A stretch of DNA of 64,000 bases from Eutypa lata. Lineage: Eukaryota > Ascomycota > Sordariomycetes > Xylariales > Diatrypaceae. How positions within the stretch are numbered: the stretch's first letter is position 1; each line of letters begins with the position of its first letter. The position numbers were made by a program, and so were the translations under genes. Location: positions 372,001 to 436,000 of the forward strand of contig JAKULF010000009.1 in the NCBI GenBank assembly GCA_022661535.1. The letters are read 5' to 3'. Below, piece after piece: positions 57,510 through 64,000 of this stretch. The notes under the pieces are model-generated. The model searched no databases. It was not told where the DNA came from and worked only from the letters and a program-made list of their open reading frames with translations.

Positions 57510-58912
57510 ATGAGCTTCGGACTCCTGGGCCGGAAGCATCGGCCCCTGCCTACTCTGTCCCAGTTACCCAACAGTCACACATTACGATTCCGCCAAGATG
57601 GCACTTTTCAGATTACCGTGTTCTCTGATCTCCACTTTGCTGAAGGTAAGTTGATCAATTCAACGTTTCATAGGACGGCTTCTAATTCGAAACCATTACA
57701 TCAGATGAAGGCAGTATTATAGGTCCAATGAAGGATGCGAGATCCGCGGAGGTTGTAAAGAAGGTTCTCGAACGCGAGAGTTCACAGCTAGTCGTGCTCA
57801 ATGGAGATCTTATATCGGGCTATGGCACAACATCCTCCAACGCAACGCTGTATTTGGATCAGATTGTCGCACCAATTGTTAAGTTGGGCCTACCATGGGC
57901 AACAACATACGGGAATCACGATAACCAAGCTTATTCAAAGTCTAAAGATCTTTTCAAACGAGAGCAAGGCTACGAGAATAGTCTAACTAAGAACATGCTG
58001 CCGGATAACCCCACGGCGGGGGTCTCCAATTACTTCTTAGAAGTATACCCAGCGTCTGAAGGTCAAGATGTGCCAGAAGTTATTCTATGGTTTTTCGACA
58101 GTAGAGGAGGAGATGAGCGACGTGACTGGGTCGATGATGCGGTAAGCTTTGCCATTGTTGCGCAGTCCATTTGACCCCACCTAACACTGATTAGGTTGTC
58201 AACTGGTTTAAGGAAGCCAGCGCAAATCTCACCCAGAAGTATAACAAGACCATTCCGTCGCTGGCGTTTTTCCACATACCCATCACCGCGGCATACGACT
58301 TCTGGGTATATCCCGGCGTTAATCCTAGCAGGGAACCGGGCGTCAACGGAGAAAAGGTCTGGTGGCAAGGCCGAGGATATGATGACAAGACTGGTCACGA
58401 TGTGGCGTTCATGAACGCGCTGTCCAATACCGATGGGCTACTAGCAACCTTCAGTGGCCATGACCATGACAATGACTGGTAGGACCAATTTTCTTTACTT
58501 ATGATAGAACATGACTGCTGACATTAATATCGCTAGGTGTTTCAAGTGGAAACCTACTGATACCAATCACGACGCAGCTAGAGCCGGCGTCAACGTGTGC
58601 TATGGTCGCCATACAGGCTATGGAGGCTATGGAAACCTGGCGCGTGGTGGGAGACAAATCTTACTAAAGCAAGAGACCATAGCGAAGGAAACGGTTACGT
58701 GGATTCGACTGGAAGATGGGTTGGTCCCCGAGAATGTGACGTTGAACGCAACCTACGGCCAAGATGAGTATCATCCTCTCAAACCGCACATGGAGCTCAA
58801 GAGAAATGTGCTCGAGGGATCGGGTGATAGGATTCAAAATTTCCCAGGGTGGTATTCAGCAGGACTTTTCCTGTTTTTGATCCTATATCTTCCTCGCAGG
58901 TTATGGAGATGA
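57510..58912 (+). CDS. Calcineurin-like metallophosphoesterase (4 exons, 410 aa)
   Basis: A binuclear metallophosphatase of the fungal purple-acid-phosphatase-like/DCR2 group. Exons are 57510-57645, 57705-58141, 58195-58478 and 58537-58912 (donors GTAAGT, GTAAGC, GTAGGA), 411 codons. Metal-ligand blocks appear in order: FSDLHFAE (Asp40, His42), LNGDLISG, ATTYGNHDNQ, FFHIPITAAYDFW and SGHDHDND. NATLYL, NLTQKYNKT and NVTLNATYG are potential glycosylation sites, and the C-terminus ends with a hydrophobic helix (WYSAGLFLFLILYLPRRLWR), which suggests a tail-anchored or membrane-associated form. No N-terminal signal peptide is evident from the ATG chosen. Substrate is unknown. Confidence 0.87.
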
Positions 58913-59254
58913 CCAACACGCTGGTTGTGCCTAGCGCTCATACCGAAGTCCAACAGTTTGATTCTTATATTGGACTACATGTTTTGGCCTAACATACTTA
59001 ATACACTCTCGTTTAAAATGCGTCAAGGAAAGCCCATACCGAGAGAAGAGACTACGGAAGTTATTTAAGCTATAGTGCTTCCCCGTATTGCCCGCTCCCT
59101 GGAACCTAAACAAGGCCTCCACAATATAATATGTGTGCTGTATGTGAGGCTCTAAATGTTGTGTACCATCTATCGGGCGTGTGCCCTACCCTGATTGGTT
59201 TTGTGTGGTATTTTCGTTCAAGGGCTTTGCATATTAACGTTGTTAAAACTACGT
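58913..59254. other. Intergenic region
   Basis: About 340 bp of 3' sequence after the phosphoesterase gene. Nothing recognised. Confidence 0.5.
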
Positions 59255-59515
59255 ATTTTATGAAATAATGCTCCTCTAAGTTTTATATTTAATTAAATAT
59301 TAAATACATTTATATTAAAATTAAAGTTATTTTTTTATTTTATTTAATTTTACTTAAAAATTAAACCGTTATATATATATATTTAAAAATTTTAAAAAGA
59401 TTATTTATTTTAATCGTAATTTCTTTTTGTAAAAGAATTATTATATATTATTGTAACATAATTTATTTACTTAAAGTTATTTATATTAAATTCAACGAAA
59501 TAATGAATTACGTTT
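59255..59515. repeat. Short AT-rich RIP-like block (block C)
   Basis: About 260 bp of almost pure A/T with a TATATATATAT run, abutting the ankyrin pseudogene. The composition is like blocks A and B, but I found no long shared word, so its relation to them is open. Confidence 0.5.
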
Positions 59516-59529
59516 TAAACTAAATGGGC

Positions 59530-61130
59530 AAGACGTTCAGACCTCCCCGCAAGTTGCTTGCGTCCGTAACAAAGACCTGGGTAAGCTCCACGCTCTGATC
59601 CGCAGGGGGGGGGGGAGGTGGAGCCGGATCCGCCGCCACTTGATGTCGCTCGAGCACTACGCCGGGGGCATGCCCCTCCACGTCGCCGTCTGGTTCGACG
59701 ACTTCGCGGCGGTGGGCTTACTCCTCGACGCCGGGGCCGACCCGCTCGCCCCCACCGACTTCGATGACGACACCTTGTCGCCGGTCGCGTCACCCTTGTG
59801 GGCGACTTCCTCGACTGGTGGGATGGTTGGTCTGCGGCGGAGCAGACAGGGGCACTTCTTGCGGCCGCGGGAAGATGGCAGCTCCACATCGTGGAGTTTC
59901 TTCTTGAGCGGTTCATGTATCCTTCCGAGATCATTCTCCAGGTTCTGCACAGGGCTGCTGATTCTAAGTTCATGCTACTTGAGGAGGAAAGGTCTGGAGT
60001 GCGGTACGACGGGTCATGTTTACGTCGACGAGCAGTTACTGGTCGCGCGACACATCGATGCCGGGGCTGACCCTAATGGTGCCTTCCAGAACCAGCGCTC
60101 GTTGGACCGAGCTAGTGCAAGTATCGACCTAGCGGGTACTATGGAGGTACTTCTTGAAAAGGGGGACAGATCCCAATGCCACGAATGACAGGGGCCAGTC
60201 AGTCCTGCACTAGCTCCGCGATCTAACCACAGCGTGTCTACAAAGACCAAGAGTCCTTATTCGACTACACGAGACAGGCATCCGGCTGCTACTTCAACGC
60301 GGCGCCTGTGTCACCCTGCGGGACAAAACCGGCACGACGCCGCTCCACCGCGCGGCTTTCGGCACCGAACTCCGCTTGTTCACGCTCTACTTATCCGCCC
60401 ACCCAGACCCAGACAAGGGACTGCTATTCACACGAATGAATTCGTACAGTGAAAGCCTGCTCCATTACGTGGCGATAGCGGGGAATTACGACGTCGTCGA
60501 GTACCTCCTCTCGTGCTGCAGTCTAGACGCCAACGGCGTGACCACCAACGGCTGGACGCCCTTGCTCTGCGCCCTCTCCCCCGGAGTCAGATGGAGTGTC
60601 CTGATGCCCGTCGAGCGGAAGAGCGAAGCGGATGCGATGCGCATTGCGCGGCTCCTCCTCGCGCGCGGAGCTGATCCCCAGCCCCGCGCGAACCTCGCCC
60701 TGCACTTCCTGGCCGCCTACCGCAACACGTATGAGAACAGCGAGATGGCACAGCTGGCGCGGGAGCTCATATCGGGAGGAGGCTGCCACGTGGAAGCGTG
60801 AGCTGGGGCCTCGGCGCGCGGTTGGAGATGTTGAGGGGTAGTGGTAGGTCCTGCAGAACGACGCACGAACTGGGGCTCCCGTCTCCCGCTGGCTGTGGAT
60901 GACGCTAGCAAGGGAGAGTCGGGATGTGTAGACTGTGGTGTGACGCCGCTTCACTGGACGGCTATCCATGGTGCTGTAGGCGTCGCTAAGGTGTTGCTAG
61001 AGAACGGGGCCGATCCGTCCGCACAAGCCGAGGCGGGCGCCACTCCGGTGAGAGCCGCTGTTGAATCGGAAATTCTTGCACATAATCAGGTGAGTGATGA
61101 GTTGTTTCAGCTCACAACATGCTATCACGG
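59530..61130 (+). pseudogene. Ankyrin-repeat gene relic with several frameshifts
   Basis: Ankyrin units appear in order but change frame several times. KDLGKLHALIRRG ends at an 11-G run (59605-59615). HYAGGMPLHVAVWFDDFAAV then LLLDAGADP appears at 59655-59760, followed by GALLAAAGRWQLHIVEFLLE in another frame. Next come LLVARHIDAGADPNGAFQNQ, GTTPLHRAAFGTELRLFTLY, ESLLHYVAIAGNYDVVEYLL, TPLLCALSP and LLLARGADPQPRANLALHFL, with a stop at 60801. The last unit is GVTPLHWTAIHGAVGVAKVL then LLENGADPSAQAEAGATPVR near 60940-61050. The changes cannot all be introns, so this is a decayed gene. It is GC-rich against AT-rich surroundings. The longest intact piece (60376-60801, 141 codons) could still be translated. 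Confidence 0.75.
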
Positions 61131-61140
61131 TGGGTTTTAG

Positions 61141-62335
61141 GTAGGTATATTCAAGGCCGCTGAGGGTTCCCGTATTGTGGGTAGAGGGTAGCAGGTAGGT
61201 GCTGAAGCAAATGAATGAGCCGACTCTTCGTTTCCCCTCCCTTTTGTGTACTTCCATTTCTCTGCAATTGTGCTAGCGATTATTCAGGGCGTCTGTCTCT
61301 GAACCGTACGCCGCCTTGCTTTGATTGAAATCTTCCGTGATTATTTGTTACTTCGTGGTAGAACGCCACGTACTGTTAGCGTCTCGGCCGGAACTCTCTA
61401 CTACTATCTCGAACTTGAAAGCATTCTCTGATCCGTCAATTATGGCTTCAAGGGTCGATTAAGTTCAAAATTTGCCGTACGGAGCAATCCGATCAAAGTA
61501 TAGCGCAATAATGTAGAATGACTAAGAGGGGGGCGGCAAAAAGGAGCGCGAGCGAAAGTAGAACGACCAAAAGGAGCACATATTGTAACTGAGAAGCAGT
61601 GAAATAAGGCGACGTTGTGAGCAATGTGACCGCGGTGGATAAATCCATGGCTTTAGTGCGTATTCGCTTCGAACTTCAAATCCGTAGAGACTCGTTCTAT
61701 TTTCGCTGGATGCATGTAAGTTGAGATGTTCCACGAGAACCCTTGGAATCGGCCTTAGATTATGTGCAAGAAGATAACGACCAACAGTGAGATGGAAGAC
61801 ATGTTGAAGAAATCTGTAGATAAGCCCTGAGCGACGTGCCGCTCTGATTATGTAGTCGTATCTTCACGTTAAAGGAGACCCTAGCTAGATATATGAATTA
61901 GGATTTGTGGAGCCGGTAGCACGCAAGCAACGAAGACGCCATCCGCCTACATATGTAGTGCTAGGCTTGGCATGGGGCTGAAGCCCGATTGTAGCATCCT
62001 CCGTCGGATCTTTGCACCGCCAGCTTGATTTTTCTCACCTGCATTGTCACAGTGCACGTCGGAGTAGGATCATTTGATCCTGTGCGTGTTCCGGATAGCT
62101 TGCAGCTTATTATCTGCAACCTAAATTCACCAGGGCGGAGACCCAGTAATTTGATCTGCTATAACATCCTTGATCACGACTTTAATGTCGTAGTGGTCCA
62201 AGGTGGGGTCTGGGCTGCGACCTTAATACATAGGAAATGCAAGGTTATCGGTCTGTATAATGTGTTATTGGGCGTGATTGCCAACCTTGACCAGTGCTCA
62301 CAATACAACTACCAAGGGGCATGGTGGCAATGAAA
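61141..62335. other. Intergenic region between two relics
   Basis: About 1.2 kb. The ORF at 62025-62333 has no domain resemblance, and a few GC-rich scraps may be further gene debris. No feature I can support. Confidence 0.45.
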
Positions 62336-62570
62336 AGCAAGAGCATGCGACATCGGTTTATAACCAAGATGCTTACAAGTCGTGGTTGAATGAATCGACG
62401 TCTTCATCTCTGTTCTGGAGAGGAAAGTTGGGCTCTGGCAAGTCGGTGTAGATGGCGAATATGGTTGACGACTTGAATCTCAACTATGCGAAGAATAACC
62501 CAGTATACCTCTTTTGCTGTGAAGAAGATGCCGCGTCCCTTGAGTACAGCACGATACATCAACCACTAGA
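62336..62570 (+). pseudogene. NACHT NTPase P-loop relic (NLR-type)
   Basis: A short frame reads AYKSWLNESTSSSLFWRGKL then GSGKSV, a TAG stop at 62449-62451, and in the same frame MANMVDDLNLNYAKNNPVYL and FCCEEDAASLEY. This matches the start of a fungal NACHT domain (W-L plus a P-loop of G-x-x-G-S-G-K-S type, then a helix and the YFFC-like strand). Upstream effector and downstream WD/ankyrin parts are absent, so it is a fragment of a former NLR gene. Confidence 0.65.
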
Positions 62571-62830
62571 GCCTCTACCAATTGAGTTCACAGCCAATCT
62601 ACCCCACACCCTTGTGTATATATAGTATGGAACACCCGAACAGGCCAAACAGAAGACATCTATCTGTACAAGCCTTTACTCGATCACTTCAGTCATATTT
62701 TCTTTCAATCGGAAAAGTCTAATGTTTCACTCTCCGCCAATTCTCTTTGCTTGTATTAATTCCATAGTTGCTTCCGAACTATGGTGCCCGTGAGAGCCAA
62801 AGCGAGAAGTTCCTAACGAGATCCTCAATG
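62571..62830. other. Short spacer with no gene
   Basis: Sequence between the NACHT relic and the hairpin beside the stop of the minus-strand gene. Nothing supportable. Confidence 0.4.
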
Positions 62831-62877
62831 GGTGAGATGATGGAGCCTCCCTCTCACGAGAGGTCCATCATCTCACC
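62831..62877. terminator. Long perfect inverted repeat spanning a stop codon
   Basis: GGTGAGATGATGGA at 62831-62844 and its exact complement TCCATCATCTCACC at 62864-62877 form a 14-bp stem, and the loop contains a second small stem (CCTCTC/GAGAGG). The repeat covers the last codons and stop (62856-62854) of the minus-strand gene. In the transcript this could be a strong 3' hairpin; a terminator-like role in a fungus is inference. Confidence 0.4.
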
Positions 62878-63656
62878 GCCAGCCTGGTTGTCCTCCCCAT
62901 CCTTCGCCATCCCTTTGACGACGGCGTGGAGCCTTGGCATCTCCATCTTGTGGTCGTCGTCCTCCTCGTCATCGTCATCATCGTCGTCGGAGTCCATGCC
63001 GCCCACTGTGCGCCACTGCATCAATTATAGTTAGCATTTACTTCTTTATAAGCATTTCAGCGAGGTGTGAGAGTCGTCCGAGAGCTATAGCTCCCGAACA
63101 TGTCCTTTCAGTACCGTTAAGCACCGATGATAACCAGGAAGGGAAGAAAACAACCATGAAAATTACTTACGGTAGTGGCCTCAGACTCGAGCCACTCGTA
63201 GGCATAGAAGCCCGGCACGGCGGCCACGAACGCTTGGACTTCGGCAGCGACGGGCGATTGATCCTTGGGATCGAACGGCGGCGCAGGGCACGCCCACCAC
63301 TGACCTCGGGCTTGGACGAGGCGCCAGAACAGCTCGAAGAAGGCCGAGCCGCTGAGGCTCGCCGCCCAACGCGGGAGAGACGGGTCGCCTTGGATGGCCT
63401 CTGTGAAGTCGGCCAGGGAGTCGGGGCGGCTGTAGGCCGCGATGTAGGGGGCTAGGTGGGCCCGGGCGACGCGAACGACAAGTGCGAGCTGGTCGTCGAC
63501 GGCGTGCTTGCTGATCTCGACGCCGGATTGCTCGAGTGCGTTGAGCACCATCTCGTTGCGGCGGGGGTCCTCCAGCAACAGGTACTTGCTCAGGTAGCGC
63601 ATGCCGGCGCCCGAGACCAGCTCACCAAGTTGCTTAAGGCGATAATGAGCAGGCAT
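62854..63656 (-). CDS. Conserved-looking fungal protein with acidic tail, unknown function (2 exons, 215 aa)
   Basis: Minus-strand exons are 63656-63171 and 63015-62854 (donor GTAAGT, acceptor CAG), 216 codons. The ATG at 63656 (MPAHYRLKQLGE) is used because the upstream extension begins at a TTG. The first exon is compact and helical: YLSKYLLLEDPRRNEMVLNA, LVVRVARAHLAPYIAAYSRP and FTEAIQGDPSLPRWAASLSG, followed by FFELFWRLVQARGQWWACPA. Exon 2 adds a hyper-acidic stretch (DSDDDDDDDEEDDD) and HKMEMPRLHAVVKGMAKDGE. Splicing and codon usage strongly support a real gene. I do not recognise the family. The C-terminal codons sit in a perfect inverted repeat. Confidence 0.65.
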
Positions 63657-64000
63657 CGTTCTTGGTATGGTGATGAGATTATGTAGTTTGTGGTTGGGGG
63701 GGATGCCTTTGGATTGTGCAGTGGTTGAAAATATCAAAAGGTGTAGGTGTATGTAGGTTAAGAAAAGTTACATATGAGACTGGTTGAGCACACCAGGGCA
63801 ATGTTAAATTAATTGATGTTCCGAAATTTCAAAATTGGAAGAATAGTTGCTTATTCCGCAGCAAATACAAGTCTTTACTGTAAAAGATATGGTTTTGCAG
63901 ACATATTAATATCATAACTTTAAATGTAGTATTACGAAATTATTTATTTAATGATTAACTTATTTATATATGACGCCTAGCTTGGAATTATGGTGTATTG
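63657..64000. promoter_or_regulatory. Promoter side of the acidic-tailed protein gene; right edge of the window
   Basis: About 340 bp, increasingly AT-rich toward 64000. No further gene visible. Confidence 0.4.

Noticed and set aside
1..64000. Search for tRNA, rRNA and CRISPR arrays
   Set aside because: No B-box/cloverleaf candidates or rRNA signatures were recognised by eye, and CRISPR is not expected in a eukaryote; regular spacing was found only in the 55-kb tandem array, whose units lack repeat-spacer structure.

Overview
The window is nuclear DNA of a filamentous ascomycete (Pezizomycotina, probably a Sordariomycete-like fungus; this is inferred, and the species cannot be named from the sequence). 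The evidence is short introns (about 50-130 nt) with GTRNGT/CTRAY/YAG signals, fungus-only families (HET, Clr5, DUF3176, Zn2Cys6, fungal anoctamin), pyrimidine-rich promoters, and AT-rich blocks poor in CpA/TpG of the kind left by repeat-induced point mutation (RIP).

Layout. 0-17 kb is mostly conserved housekeeping or metabolic DNA: the C-terminus of the DEAD-box helicase Dbp4, a TMEM16/anoctamin (3 exons, 753 aa), a DUF3176 membrane protein with one in-frame TAA, FAD synthase, and a divergent pair of choline oxidase and betaine aldehyde dehydrogenase. Both members of that pair end in a peroxisomal PTS1 tripeptide (ARL, AKL), so they look like a peroxisomal choline-to-glycine-betaine module. 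17-21 kb is a gene desert with a strongly AT-rich block. 21-30 kb carries an SDR, a small broken ORF, a GNAT-like protein ending in AKL, a Zn2Cys6 regulator, and a phytanoyl-CoA-dioxygenase-like enzyme just downstream of that regulator.

30-63 kb is accessory and rich in non-self-recognition or NLR-type genes and their relics: a 1186-aa Clr5-ankyrin protein divergent from a 69-aa single-pass membrane protein, a HET-domain protein, a decayed NFX1-finger/SF1-helicase (ZNFX1-like) gene, a HET C-terminus-like remnant, an ankyrin pseudogene and a NACHT P-loop relic. Conserved genes are interspersed: a HAUS6-like augmin subunit, a Cys-rich type I membrane protein, a calcineurin-like phosphoesterase, and a small acidic-tailed protein at the right end. 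An unrecognised 816-aa protein lies at 52.0-54.8 kb (four FN(T/S)-G-(W/Y) beta-type repeats, a hydrophobic helical centre and a beta-prism-like C-terminus). It is followed by a ~177-bp tandem repeat and a truncated paralogue of its own C-terminus.

Most notable unexplained signals: (1) four copies of a composite element GATTRGYT-N8-TATCYGAA with a fixed 8-nt gap in the promoter shared by the Clr5-ankyrin and small membrane-protein genes; (2) the 816-aa protein with its repeat array and partial paralogue; (3) two RIP-like blocks 25 kb apart that share exact words in the same order. Exon coordinates were derived by hand from splice signals and frame continuity; multi-exon features are given as full spans with exons in the evidence.
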